Shown here piece by piece: positions 1 through 13,934 of a stretch of 64,000 nt of DNA (its first letter is position 1; every line of letters starts with the position of its first letter). Source of the DNA: Onchocerca lupi (taxonomy: Eukaryota; Nematoda; Chromadorea; Rhabditida; Onchocercidae). The notes under the pieces were generated by a model. The model made no database searches. It worked only from the letters and a program-made list of their open reading frames with translations, and was not told the origin of the DNA. The DNA lies in contig JAOVVO010000202.1 of the NCBI GenBank assembly GCA_028564675.1, positions 52,019 to 116,018 of the forward strand, given 5' to 3'. The position numbers and the translations under genes are program-made.

Positions 1-27
1 AAGTGCATGGATGGGGCAATTGATATG

Positions 28-1403
28 TTATGAAATAGAAGCAGGAAGAAACAGTCGGCAATCAGTACTGCCGCACAAACATTTCTTCATACAAAATTCT
101 GAGGTACTAACACCATAATCATAAGTGAGTTCTTCATACGCAGGTATATCGCGAAGCGCGAAAAGACCAACATGTACCTGTGGAGTACCATATCTCACAA
201 GGATCATTACTAAATTAGGATTACAACCGTGATTTATGAATCGTGATTGATTTCCACGTACTGATGGATCGATATATGTCACTTCAGTGTGATCTAAATT
301 CATCCACTTATTGATTCAACAAATCGATCTTTTTAGAATAAATGAAATCACTGTTAAGAAAAACAGACTTCCAATTTTGTGACTGACAATCGAAAGGATT
401 AAATTTATGGAAATTAAAAGAAAACTGAAATTGAAGCATTTTCTTTTTAAATTAGAACAACTATAACAGCAACGAAACAGCGCGAGAGGAAAGAGAAGAA
501 AAAGCAGATAAAAGAAAAAGTTTTATGAGAAATCACTGGGATATCATAATAAAAAGTTAACGACCTCGGAAAATTTCCTTAACTGTGAGAACATAATTTG
601 TGTTGGATCGACGTTTCTCCACTTCGTCAGGTCCAATTACTTCTCCAATATATTCAATAACAAAGCGACCTTTTTTGATTTGTTCTCTACACTGCAAACC
701 ATAACCTTTTTCACCAGCATCAAAGACCTAAAACTTAGCGAAACTTTATCTCCAAATAGAATACAGGAAGTTTGACTCGTACTTTTTTTTCTTTTTTGAA
801 TCTTTTTTGAAGTCTAGCCTCAAGGGGAAGTGAAGCGCCAAATTGAACACATCTATTTTCACAATTATTGGCAAAGAACGAGCAAGAACATCTCGCAGAA
901 CATTCCAAAATTGGCAAAGCGTTGTTAATATTCTTAATGGAATTCTGATCCTTGAATATATCCTGAAAATTTCTCAACAAATTCCTTAAATAAGCTTGGT
1001 ATAATTCTTGGACAAAATATAAGAATAAATGCCAGTTGTCTAACAGTTTTTCTTTTAAAACAGCTGAATATAGGAGAATTTAAATCTTAAGTAAAAATAC
1101 GACACTTCTTTATTGTTTTACATTTTCTGAAATATTAAAAATATGTTGTGCTAGATTTCAATAATTTCTAAAACTTTAAAGGTAATTATCAAAAAAACTT
1201 GAGAATTCAGACTAGCAGCACGGAGAAATATAATGATAAATGCAGGGAATTATTACTCGAAAATTTATAACAGAATGAGTAAGACTTACTTGTTTGTAGA
1301 GGAGACATGTGCAACCGATATTTGCTGTGCATGGTCCCGTACAACTACATCCTTCATATGCCGTCTCGAAATTCGCTGAATTGCCACCCGGACCACATTC
1401 CAA
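28..1403 (-). CDS. set-23: SETMAR/SET-23-type histone-lysine methyltransferase (5' end unresolved)
   Basis: Predicted nuclear histone H3 lysine methyltransferase using S-adenosylmethionine. I assemble four exons: 1403-1290, 962-783, 727-565 and 293-28, with phases that agree, giving about 240 residues; the family's nematode member is of similar size. The first two exons hold a cysteine-rich pre-SET zinc module (GCSCTGPCTANIGCTC, then CSARCSCSFFANNCENRC). The third begins the SET fold (GEKGYGLQC, GRFVIEYIGEVIG). The fourth carries the catalytic and cofactor core (RFINHGCNPNL, ELTYDYG) and a post-SET cluster (CLCGSTDC) just before the stop. The last acceptor is at TTTAG ending at base 294, which restores the reading frame. 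No in-frame ATG lies in the 1403 exon, so the true start must be in another exon near or beyond 1404-1592, or overlapping ced-2. Substrate (H3K9 or H3K36) cannot be told from sequence. Family call is strong; the exact orthologue is less sure. Confidence 0.88.
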
Positions 1404-1592
1404 GCTTTTTATTTGAATATACTCAATCTTGACTGAAACTTAGAAAATTCACAGAAAGTGAACGAACCTGAACAATTCACAATACCAGTAATTTGCACAA
1501 TGTTTCCAGCACGATAGTTACGGGCCGTTAAATTCGACGAGAAATGTATGAGGGATTAAAGAAGACGGAAGAGTAGTGGTGGGTGTTCGAGG
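1404..1592. promoter_or_regulatory. Shared divergent 5' region of the SET gene and ced-2
   Basis: Only 189 bases separate the first clear SET-gene exon from the ced-2 start codon, and the two genes point away from each other. The stretch probably holds both promoters and perhaps the missing first exon of the SET gene. No core promoter motif can be named with confidence. Confidence 0.45.
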
Positions 1593-3476
1593 ATGAGGGA
1601 GTCATCGTTGTCTTCCTCGTTCGATCCTTATTCCTGGAGGAATTTCTATTTTCATGTTGATCGAGAAGAAGCAACACGATTACTGTGTCAACCGGATTCC
1701 GATCTCGGCACATTCCTTATCCGAGATTCTACAGCTCCCGGAAGCTATGCCTTAAGTGTCAGGTAGTAACATCATTTATTTTAATTTTACTTGGTCTGAT
1801 ATGATATGTCCCGTTCATTTTGAATATTTTTTCAGTTACTTGGTCGAAATTCTACTCTCACTTCAGTTCCATAACATTGTACAGATTTCACTGTTCTAGA
1901 GAAGAATTGTCCGGTGATCAGCAGGTTCGACATTACCTCATTGAACCCGTTGAAGCGGATAATGGCAAGACGAATGTAAAAGTAAGTAGATAATTTAAAA
2001 CTTTTAGATCTTTCTGCTCATTAAAATAATTCCTATTTTTCTAAACTGAATTGTTTATATTATCCTTTGTTACTGATACTGTAGATAGCTGATCAGTTCT
2101 TTGTTGACATTCCTGCCTTGCTCAACCATTTCAAAATGAGGATTTTGGCGAATGTAAGTTTGGTATGTCCACTCCGAAAAGCCGCAATTGATAGGGTACG
2201 TTTCTCCCTTTTTTTTTCCGAATTTTCGTTATCAAATCAAATTTTGAGATAAAATTTCTTAATTTATTAATAATATTGCTTTCCATACTGCATATAGTTT
2301 TATTCTCGATTTTTTTTCTTTTTTTTCATATTCCTTAACGCGTATAGCGAATAAAGAATGCATAATGAATAATGAATAGCAGAACTGAAACATTCTGTTG
2401 TATTCTTTTTTACTCTGTCCTGTCGCGTAATTCCACTTCTTTTTCCTTACATCCAGTTATTTTAGATGATCGCTTTATACTCATTTGAAGGACAAGAACC
2501 AACGGATCTCTCATTTGAAAAAAATGAAATTCTTGATATAATCGAAAAACCACAGGAAGAATGGTGGGAAGCTCGTAATGCTTTGGGTAATGTTGGCCTT
2601 GTGCCCGGAAATTACTTGGTGAGACTTCGAGTTATGTTTTCCCACCTGAGGTATCATTAATTTTCATATATGCAACTTCAGCTTTCATCATACTTCTGAT
2701 AATGTTCGTTCATTCTAAATGTTTCCCAGTTTCAGGCACAGTTTGACGAAGTTCTAATGCAGAGAGACAGTCCAGAATCTTCACTATCATCAGAAAATCG
2801 TTTAAGCGGTGCATCTGTTCTTAGTGATACTAATGATGATATGTTAAATAGTACACAACTTTCTGAAGCGGTTAGTGCGTAAATGAAATTTATTTGGAAC
2901 TTTAGTTAGAATAAATACGGAAATTTAAGAGTCAACAACAGTGATGTTGTTTTAAGATTTACAGAAATATATTTCAAACGAAATTGAACGATTTGATTAC
3001 AGACACACATGCCGACGCTGGCGCGTGTAATCTTGGATAGACGACCAAACGTATATGATACAGAAGCGCTGCGTCTCAAGGTCCTCTTTTTTTTTTTTTT
3101 TTTCTGAAATTATTGACAGTTGACCAGAAAGTTGAGCGAAATAATGAAACGATTAAAATAGAATATATTTTTAAATAACTCTTTCCGTTGCCGTACCTGA
3201 TGTTCGTACGACCATCTTTAATATTACTAGACATCTTTAAATTTACTACAACGAGTTCAATTCTATTGCTAAATTTTGAAATTTATATTGAAATAAAGCC
3301 TATGATTTGAATTGAACTAAATAAAGTTGCAGAAGGGTGATTTGCTGAAAGTAACCAAGCTGCATCCATCAGGTATTTGTGAAGGTATCCTGAACGGTAA
3401 AAAAGGTACTTTCCCGTTTACATATGTGGAATTTGTAGGCGATGTAGATACGGCAGCAACACCTACTCCCGTTTAG
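1593..3476 (+). CDS. ced-2: CED-2 / Crk-family SH2-SH3-SH3 adaptor
   Basis: Cytoplasmic adaptor that in C. elegans links phosphotyrosine signals to CED-5/CED-12 (DOCK180/ELMO) and Rac CED-10 in corpse engulfment and cell migration. Seven exons join in frame: 1593-1762, 1900-1981, 2085-2195, 2466-2618, 2736-2870, 3003-3080 and 3333-3476, giving 290 residues, close to the C. elegans protein. The SH2 domain runs from about residue 10 to 120, with the FLIRDS phosphotyrosine-binding motif and PALLNHFKMRIL. The first SH3 has ALYSFEGQEPTDLSF, the EEWWEARN tryptophan pair and GLVPGNYL. The second SH3 ends near the C-terminus with KKGTFPFTYVEFVG. The start is chosen because translation from this ATG leads straight into the SH2 domain (FDPYSWRNFYF). 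The donor after exon 6 (AAG/GTCCTC) is a weak GT site. All domains look intact. Confidence 0.95.
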
Positions 3477-6400
3477 TTAACCGATTTTCTTTCATTCAAT
3501 TATTCATGTAATTGTTTGCAGCTTTTTATGATTAAGAGCAAATACTTTTTCCAGGAACAAAATATTTGATATTTTTTCTGGTTTTTTTTTCTATATATTT
3601 TCAAACTGCTTTTACTATTTAATTTTTATAGAATTTTCCTATTTAATTTTTATGTTATATATAATTTGTGCTGTATATGAATATTTTGGCAGCTTTTTGC
3701 GTATTTCTGTTTCGAAATCTTTAATGGGAACATTTACTTTTACTCATTTTGATTATGATGGCGTAAAACACGATTGAGTCATACTTTGATTTTTATGAAT
3801 AGAGTTCTGTAATGTGATTTACCGTAACATTTCATTTCATTTTATCGATTAAGATATTTGTAAAAAAGATGGGATATGGATAGATCCTTTCAGATACATA
3901 TAAATTATTTCTTACAACGTCACTTATGAAAATATTGGAAAGATCAAGGATAAAAAAAGAATGCAAAATGGTAATATGTTGACGCAAACAGCAGAAATTA
4001 AAAATTCTCGATCAATTTGATTCTGAACGTTATATTATATCTTTATTCAATACATATAATTATGTCACATCAGTCCAAAAATCTTTTTTAACATATTTGA
4101 AGTGAATATTTTGGAAAAATACTTTCTCTTTGTTGGTGCTTATTATTTTGTATCGTAAATCTAGATTCACTTGCAATTTCGTGCAATTTCGTAGGCCAAA
4201 TCGTTTAAATACTAAAGTGTCCAAATGGAAAATGCTATTCTTCATAGAAAGCATCCTTAGTATTGCAACAGATGACAGGCAACACTGTCACTTGTAGATA
4301 TCTTATTATATCATTACAATTTGTCACATTGCAAACTCAAAACGGCACTGGATTTAAATATGTTTTTCGTCTTGGATATTTTCAGTCCTCATGGATATAG
4401 AATATCGGAGAAGCAATAAGTCAGTAGTCAAGATTTGGACTTATTAACGACTCAAGATTCCTGAAATTCTCATTATTTGTCCTCATGCTCTCTTTTCCTT
4501 TCAACAGTCGCGCAAAAAGTGTGCTATAGTTATTCCTCTGCCCCAATCAAAGTTTTTAAAAAATTTTCAATCATCTAACGCAACTAAGGGGTTTGCCTTC
4601 TCGCATAGACGGATGACTGCTGTTCACAGGATTGCTGAAAAATCTGTATAAAAGTTGAAGCCGAAATGTTCGAGATTTATGGCATTGTTTCCGGATCAGT
4701 GTGGCATAATTCCCAAACATACTGCCCGAGATTTTTGCATTAGTTATGCAAAAAAAACACTAGACAATATATTACGACGGGACTAAAGAAAAGAAAGTCC
4801 CGGAAGTTATTCAGCCGGAATCCTATTCAGTATGATCACGACATTATCACACTTAAATCCTCTTTTGCTTCTCTAAGAACCCGTTTGTTTGAGATCGCCC
4901 ATCAAGTATATCAATTTCTGATCTAAACCAGCCATTCTTCAGGCGTAGCGCATGAGGGTACACAGGTTGTGTGGGAAGGTTTTGTCATCTTGTTAACTTG
5001 TTCCTGTTCAGGTATGGCAAGATAGGACCATCCCCAACTGGCTATCCTGTTCCCTAATTAGTTACTGCTAAGTAAATGTGGAAGGACTTCGTCAGAACGC
5101 TAACTTCATGCTCTGAACTAATTTGCCCAACACCTTACTACCGAAACTAATTAACTACTGGAACGGACAGTGCCATGCATACGAGCAAGAATTGTCGGCT
5201 GCAGTGCTGCAACATTCCTAACTTTGATAAAATTTGAATGGAGTGGACAGGGTGTGGTAACAATTGAATGAGGTTAGTTGTTTGGCTGCATGCCAAGAAG
5301 TGTCTCGATGCGCGTCACGAACGCGTTGCGTTGTATAGATAACAAAATTTCGATTAAATTAAGGAAGGGACTGGGACTACCATCCAGGCTTGCCTTCATT
5401 TGTGAATAGTTGTAGTTACTTTTCGTTGGTTGACTACTCCTACTTGATTTATTCCGGAAGCGATGGGTAAGATGTGACCTTTCACTGTTGTGACCCTCAT
5501 TTGTTGCGGTCATTAGATGCAGCACATTCGTTTCTCCCTCTGTTAACTAGTATTTCTAGGTGGTTCATCATTCTTATGCAGTTTCATCGTTACACCACTG
5601 CTACCTGCTATGAACTCTTATATAATCCTTTTTTCTGCTTGTTTTTTCTCATATTAACATTCAGGTTATCTTTGATGCATTATAATTGTAAAACGAAATC
5701 AGAACTTTGTTCCTTGTTATAAATGAAGTCCACACGGGACGAAGTGCAACATGATGACGATCGCACGAAATATTCTTTCAGGTATTTTGGATATCGGTCT
5801 CAGAGGCTTTGTGTAAATATTAAATATAAATACCTTAATTTACCATATCTCATGTATGAAATGCTTAGGATAGCAGATTCCTTTATGCATTCTTCAGAAC
5901 ATATAAACTTGAACAAATCACAGTTTAATCGATTGAGTGCTGTGTAGTTTTAAATGAACAGACATTAGAATTGGGGTCATGTCATATTAACTCTGGGCTC
6001 TATCGCTCTTGATTTGGGACATTTTCGGAAGTAGTGGTCTTAAGCAGTAAAAATAAGATTCCAGATTTACTAAAATATTTAAATAATCGTACGCGATGTC
6101 CTGGAAACATTAATCGAAATATTGAAGCATGTTTTTTCTACTTTGAAGTACGACTTTTTGAATTAGTATTTTGATTTTATAATTTATTATTCATTCAAAA
6201 GATGCATGAGTCTTGCAAAAACTATCATGTAACTGTTTGCCAAGTACTCTGTGTTAAGCAGAAGTTTATGCTGGTAAAAAATACATTTTTTTAGTGCTGT
6301 ACTAAGTGTAGAGATCTTTCGGACTTACATTTGAAGTGATGAGAATCAGCGTGATTGCCAAATTTGTAGAGTAAGCGGTAAAGTAATCAGGAGTAATCAG

Positions 6401-7241
6401 GTAATCAGGATATTTTCCCAACCTTATTAAAAAAAAATTTTGTCTTTTGAAGCTGTTGCTGGAGACTTCTTAAAATGTTTTAAAAGCATTTTCAGAATGA
6501 TATAAATCATTCACTGTTGCTTGATATGGTAAAGGAAGATGAATTCGAGTTATTTTCTCTTTTACGTTTTCTTGTCGAATAATTAAGAATGAACATATTT
6601 TTTTTTTTTACCGTCCAAAAAGTAAATATTTGGTAACGTTGACATATCGCGATGTGATAGGCTAATATTAGCATTCCCCTTATTTGTTTTTCTACTGGAT
6701 TCTAAGGAGCTGAATCAGACTCAGTATAAGTAATCTGCATTTTGATTAGGATTGTTGCTGAAACAATAATCTCCCTCGTCCTGTTAGTTTGTCTTATTCT
6801 TTTTTCGTTCTACAAAGTACCTTTCCGTATAATTGAAATGTCTTTATTATTTTTTTGCTTTTCGCATCATTTTTCTTTTTTAAATAAAAGGTCATACTAC
6901 CTTGCTTTAATTAGAAAGTTCTGTCTAAAGCAATATCAGCCATCAGCTTGCCTAATTTAATGGAAGTTACTAATGTCTTCTACTTTATTGGACAGACTTT
7001 GATGAATGGTATTTTGAAACATTCGGAATTGCAGTGTCAAAAGAAATTGACTATAAGATAGTTTTATAGTTTATTTTATATTTTCAGGAGCTCACATTAC
7101 TTGAATTTCCGGTGATTTGAATTTTTTCGCTTCAACAGATTGTTGTAGAAAATTGATTTTCTTACATCTTTTATTAATACTTAATTTCTTTAGTGAAAAT
7201 GTGTGAAGAAAAGTGTGACTTGTTACGCTATTCGTAGGAAT
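3477..7241. other. Intergenic region between ced-2 and the BICRA-like gene
   Basis: About 3.8 kb with ced-2 3' UTR at the left and probable promoter or leader of the next gene at the right. It is mostly AT-rich with scattered stops. A stretch around 4880-5560 is visibly less AT-rich and holds an 83-codon open frame on the minus strand (5525-5274) that I cannot assign. A short tandem of GTAATCAGG-like units lies at about 6380-6410. No RNA gene or known element was recognised. Confidence 0.5.
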
Positions 7242-10200
7242 ATGATGTCTTCGAGCGGGTTTCGTCCTTTTGATGATCTTTCCGAGTAAGTTACTTCTCA
7301 AAAATTTTGAATTTATCATTTCATTGATGAAGTGTTTATTTGCAAATATTTCTTGGTAGCTTGATATGTATGCATAAAATGCTCAAATCAGGAATTTCCT
7401 TTCATTTTACCGTCAAAATATTAAGACAAGGTTTGATTTTTACTTAACGAGTTTGAGCTAGTGCTTGTTTTTTTTTATTTGGAACTAATGTATTTTATCG
7501 AATTTTTCTAGATAAAGTTCATTATCCGCGCTTTCATTATTGATAAGATTAAATAACACTTTTAGATTACATTTCTCATGTTAAAGCATATTCATTTTGC
7601 AGGCATTATGAAGATGAATGGTTACAGCTAGGTTTAGAAGATGAAACGTTGAAATGTAATAGCCCTCCAACAAGTGGAGCTACCGATTTTGGTCTTACCG
7701 TATCAACGCGGTCTTGCCCATCGCCATTGAGCCATATTCCGACCCGCGAACCTTACCACTCCGAGCCTCCACCGAAACTATCTCCATTGTCTTCGGAGCA
7801 ACAAACTTTCATCACTTTAAGTAATAGCCGTATTCCTTCAGTACCTCCTGGTCCCTCGCAGCCCATTTTGCAACCCCCACTGCAGACCCAGTCATCCGAG
7901 CTTACCAGTGTCGAATATGAACTAAATCCAGATTTGAGCATCTTGTCGATACCCTCCAGCTCGCCACTTCTGGTTAGCAAACCAACGGAATTACAGTTTA
8001 CTCAACCATCCGTTTCAGGTCTCCACCAAAATGGAGATTTCGCATCGTTTTTGCAACTCGAGCAACGGGAGAAAAGTGTGTATTTAGTTTATAATTTCAA
8101 TATAAATTGAATTTTTTCTTTCGCTAGGCACTAACCTTTTTCTTTTCGGGCCATTCTGAATCTTGTGAATCTTGATTGATTTCCGTGTTGTGTTATCACT
8201 TGATGATACTGTCCCAGGAAGTTCTTGTCAGAGAGTTAAGAAAGTTTAAAATTTCAATTAAACTTTTCTCCAGAATTTGATTTCCTGTCTTAATGCATAT
8301 TCAGGAGCGGTTATTCAATCTCAACAACATCCTTCCGGTTGTGTGCAAGCTGTTAATGGACAGTGGTTTGTGCAGGCTCAAGTGCAGCATGTGCAAACCA
8401 GTGCAGGAACAGTTATAGCTGTAGTGCCAAATTTTTGTCGACCACAAACACAGCCAACAGGGAACAGTCAGAACCTGTCGCAAGCGCAAGTTTCACAATC
8501 GCTGATTGCACATCCTATAGGGAATGGACAAACAGTCAACACTGCTCAACCTACGACAGTCGCAGGACAACATGTGATGCAGAACCATCCACATCATCAG
8601 ATCCAGCAGCAGCCACAACAAATTGTTCATACTACCCGCATGCCTCGTTCACTTACCGTGGGCGTTACGTCCGGTGCTCCTCAACAGGGTCAATCTGTTA
8701 TGCAACATTTGTTATCACAGCCAACTATTTCTCGTCCGCAAGTTGTAAGTTTTTACAAAAACAAGCATATTACCAGAAAACTTTGTGGAAAGCATAACAA
8801 ACTTAGCTGTGGACAGTGGAAATGGATGAAGTAGATAGTTTTAGCAGACACCATTGGTCTCTTCCGGACCCTTCTGCTGAATTTTGAATGCAATTGCATC
8901 GCCTTCGTTAAAACATTATGCTGAATGACGGGGGAATCAATAGCATAATATCTAGTGTCTTCTAAACTCTATCCAGTCGCATATAACTTTTATAGTGATG
9001 ATAATAGAAATGACTCACACATTTTGTACTGTTTTAGCAGACAGCAGTTCAGGCAGTAACTTCAGTTTCAGCAACCACAAAAAAACAACGGAATTCTCAG
9101 CCTCGAAATGGACGCAGAAAGGTCTTCGATTTTTCTGAATTGACTCACTGTTTTGTATTATTAGAAGTTAATTTTTTTTTTTTTTTTTATAAAATACTTT
9201 TTCGGGAAATTTTTACACAATTAAGAATTTTACATTTCTGTTTTACTTTCGCATTACTTTGTATGATTGATTTGTCTTTTTCATTTTTCAGAATATCAGT
9301 CAAGGTGGAACTCTGGGCTCTGTTCTGATAAAAGCTAACAAACTTGCTGCTGCTGCATCAACCGATGCATCTATAAATCAGTTGTTACCTCCATCTCATG
9401 GGATTGAAATGAGATTGAGTGTACAGAACAGCGAACAGGTGGCAAATCTTTCCAAGGAAATATCTCGCCTGCAGAATCTTGTAAATTTTGAAGTTTTATA
9501 TATTATAATCTGAAGTGTTTTATATATTATAATTCCAAATTAAGTTTTGTATATTATAAATTCTAAACCTAAATCTTATTATACATTTTATTGCACTGTG
9601 TGATTCATTTTGTGTGATTGGGAAATTATGTAATGTTTATAGGTAGTTGATCATTTGACAAAACAGTATTCAGCAAAAAGTCGAAATCCTCTCTTCATTC
9701 TTTATATGATAGTATTGTAAATTTTGGAGATGTTTGTTAAATTGGAATTTTTCAGCAGACTGCTTATAATGTGGATCATTCAACAGAAATAAAGGAGCTT
9801 GAAAATAAGCGAGCACAAATATTTTTTGAAGCCCTTGCGCAACAACACAAGTATGTTTCTTACAGTACATTTTAATCCGATTCATTTTTTATAACTTTCC
9901 GTTTTTACATAATTTTGCTTATGTTTTTTACTTGTTACTTCTTTTTCTATTACCTCTTTCACTTTATTTGCCTACGTTCTGCATTTAAGAGACAAGGACC
10001 TATTATCAGCGGTGAATCCCAAGCCAGTAACTTTGACAGCGCACACCAGGCAAAGGAATCATAATAGGAATAATCATAATAGTGGACTAGCAACTGTAGT
10101 GGTGCATCAAATACAGCCTTCTACAAGCTATGAACAGCAACCTACACATCGGCAGCAGCAACAGCAACCAAATTATGAGACAGCAACACCTGGAAGTGTT

Positions 10201-13200
10201 CCAGTTTCTTATCACAACTCATATCAAATATCGACCCATTACACTCCGACTCATGAAATCCTTCAGAGTAGTTCATTCAGTGCCCGCAATAACAGTCAAG
10301 TTCAACAGGTATGAAGAATTTTCAATGTCGATCTTATTCAGTTTCACACTTTACAAAAATTGAATTTGACATTTGGAATTTGTCTTCATTGATGACTTTA
10401 TGAACTCCTGAAACTTCTTGATGACTAAAGCTTCTATACTTTTGAGGTTTCACCCACGCAGTATAATTCATACCGGACAACCGTCAACCAATCGTCAGTA
10501 CAACAGAATCAAATACGGGAAAATTATGTCCATTCAGTTCCAAATGCTGTGCCGCAAGCTGTTATTTTGCAGTCTGAACAGCATCTCTCTCGTCGTGTAG
10601 TTCGTGAGGTGCCCTGCGAACCACCTCCTCCACCGGTACCATTATTTCCACCACCAACTCTTAAGTCGTCTGCTGAAATTGCTACATGTATTGCGAAAAA
10701 GAAAGTCGACAGAACGAGAAGGTTTGCTATGCCTAGCAAATAATTCATTCAATTGCTAATTTTATTTTTCTAGAATTTTATGTTATCCATTTTAGTTTTG
10801 ATATATTTTGCGACATTTGATAGATTGGCCAAGAAAGTCAAACAACATAATTTATAAAAAGTTTATTTGGATTCCTGTTTATTATTGTTTGCTGTTTCAT
10901 CACAGTTACAGGATCAGCGATTACTTTTTATCACTGCGTAATTCTGTGGAACATCCAGATGTATCATCGCCTTTCCATGATCTCTCAGATGTGCTTCAAC
11001 GCCTTCTTCCGTTCCATGTCTATTCCGAACCTGATTTCAATTCCGAAATTCTAGATACTTGTATGTTTCTAATAAAAAAAGTTTTCTTGAACAAAATAAT
11101 TCAAGTAAAGAATGTACATTCTTGCTGAAATCTGGCTTCAAATTATTTTAATTTGTTTTGATAAAACAAGTAGTTTCATGCTTTGATTTCAGTTGATTAT
11201 CACTGCCTCCGACATTTTGTGCATTTAAACAACAGAAGAAATATTGTCGAGCAACGGGTGCGATCTCTGCTCTGTAAAGAAGCTATGGTTTGTTTTCTTG
11301 AAAATTGCTATTTTGATTGCTGGCATACAAGTGGAAATTGTAGTTTTCACTATCTTTTATTCAGGTTACGAAACCACCAGTTAATCAACTGTCATTTGAT
11401 GAAAAATGCGTTGTTTTAGGCGCAAAGTGAGATTAATTTTTTTAAAGTTTAATGTGATGTACGTTCTGGAGTTTTTCTCTCTACAGTGACGAGTAGAACA
11501 TTCATCAGAAGAATAACAATAAAAGATGGAATTTGAAGAGTCAGGTTAATCCAAATTCGAGAAATTATGAATTTAATGAAGTTCCTTATTAATTTTCGAA
11601 TCGTGAAATAACATCAGAAATTCTCCAACGTTCTGCTTACTACTCGAAAAGGAAAATTGAACGAATGATTTTTCTTATCACATTTTCAGGAAAGATATAG
11701 TAAGGCGGATGAGTGCCTTTTACTTTCACTTGATGCTGAACATGAACGTCGTCTACTGGATGAGGAAAAACGAATGGCAGTCATCTGTGGCAGAGGTAGG
11801 AAAAAACTTTATGTCGTAAAATTGTTGAAATAGAATATAAGGTTTCGTTCGTCATATTTACGGTTTTTGAACTGAATCCCTGAATTATTAAAATTTCTTT
11901 TATAGAAGAGTTCGTCGCAAATTCTGCAATATGCACTCATATGAATGGAATGGATGTAGAAGGACATCGAAAGGAATTAGTACCGAAAATTATGCCAAAA
12001 TTGCACTTTGAATATCATACTTTCTCGGAAAGTGAAATTGCTGCTCGCGGTGTTAGCCCATTCACAACTAGCGAAGAATCTCCAGTTTTGAAATGCACGG
12101 ATTTTGACGGCGAAGAAAGAGTGCTTTCTGATGTGACTGATGAAATGCTGGTTTTTGAACACACTACAACAACCGATATAGAAAGAGATGCAAATGATCC
12201 CGATATAAAGGAGAATGTTACCAAAATAAATGGCGAGGTTAATTTTTAATTCCTGAAAAATGTAGATTAGCCTACAAGGGCTCAAACACTTACTGTTAAT
12301 AAATTCGTTATGGTTGTTTTTGTAATTGTTTTGAATTTAAAACGTAAACAATCATCTAAATATTCCAGAAAAGCCTAACTACAAATGATTGGATTGATTC
12401 AAGTCCGTCGCTCGATTTATCTTCCACAGTTACTTGTTGCATATCAGGGAGGAAAAGTGATTCAGTAAGCTCACGTCAAGAATTGTATTCGCCAGTTATT
12501 GCTGATCTGCCTGAACAAATGTTTGTTGTAAAAAATACGGTACCTTCTATTAGATCAACTGAACAGCTGGAAGCGGTTATTGCTTTAGCACATGCGGCTA
12601 CGCTAGAGAGAATTTCATCATCCATAATCGCGAAAGAAAACGAAAGCATCGAGAACTGTGTTCCAATGGAAGATAGCAGTAAAATTAGCGAAGCGGAGGT
12701 AGGAAGCTGCGACAATGATAGTTCGCAAATTCTGGAACATAAAGTAGAGGTCAGTTTTTGAACAGAGAAGTCTTTGATTTTATGAGTGAACTGTGTAGAT
12801 CGGCAAGGCTTGGCACATTTCTATCTTCTGGACAATAATTATTTAGAATAAAATGCTCAAACTCGCATTCAAGAAGTTACATTAGAACAAAATAAGGTTT
12901 TCATGAATAGGGGAAGCTTCAGATTTAAAATGATTGTTCAGGCTGAAAAAATTGAGAGACCGCCAATTCGAATAAAAATCGCATTGACTGATGCCAATTT
13001 AAAAAATTGTTTGAACAAAAATAGCAACAAGAAGAATAAGGAAAAGAAGAAGAAGAAAAAGAAGAAGAAACATTGTGACCCTATGAAAACTTATAGTGGA
13101 GAGGTTTGTACTTTTCCTTTTCCTTTTTTTTTTTTTAAAGTTAAGTTTCTGCAGAAAATTTAAAAGTAGTGACTTTACGGCTATTTAAGTAAACTTCTAC

Positions 13201-13842
13201 ATTCAGGTAAATGGTTTCTTGCCGACTTGTTCGGGATTGGAGGAAACGAAATCCGAAGATGCTGTTTTGCATCGTGATGGCACATCTCATCCACGCATTC
13301 TTATGCGTATAACGCGTAAAAATAATATTATATCAGTCACAGATCCGCGAACGAATCATATATCTCTGCATATAACACCAAAAAGTAATTATGACTTTTC
13401 AGCATTTTGGCTTTTTTTTTTTAAATGTTCGAACAGATATTGCATCAGTTTTTGATGAATTTCTGTTTCGTACCTTTTCAACTGCAAGTTAAGGCGAAGT
13501 TGATGAAGAACGAGAGCCTCCTCTTAAAGTTCCGAAGTTGAAAATTCGACTCGGTCGAAATGGGGAGGAGCATGTGGTTGATTCGGAACAACCAATAGTG
13601 GATCACGTATCGAAAAGTGGACCACATGAGATGAAAAGATTAGAAATGAGATTTGAAAATGATGATGTTGATCGAATTAATCGACACAAGCGAACGGCAG
13701 GAATGGAGCACAATCAAAAAATGACTATTATTATCCCGAAATCTGTGATAAAGAATTCATATGCATCGTCTTGTAACCCCAGCAGTTCGATCTCGGCGGC
13801 TGTCAGCTCTAACGCACAGTTCTCACCTAACTCAGGTAATTT

Positions 13843-13934
<92 letters not shown>

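Noticed and set aside
6742..6960. Hydrophobic 72-codon plus-strand ORF
   Set aside because: AT-rich composition bias explains the Phe/Leu/Ile content; there is no splice partner or homologue.
8301..8797. Alternative open frames on both strands within 8277-8834
   Set aside because: They are shadows of the Q-rich BICRA-like exon, which continues in phase from its neighbours.
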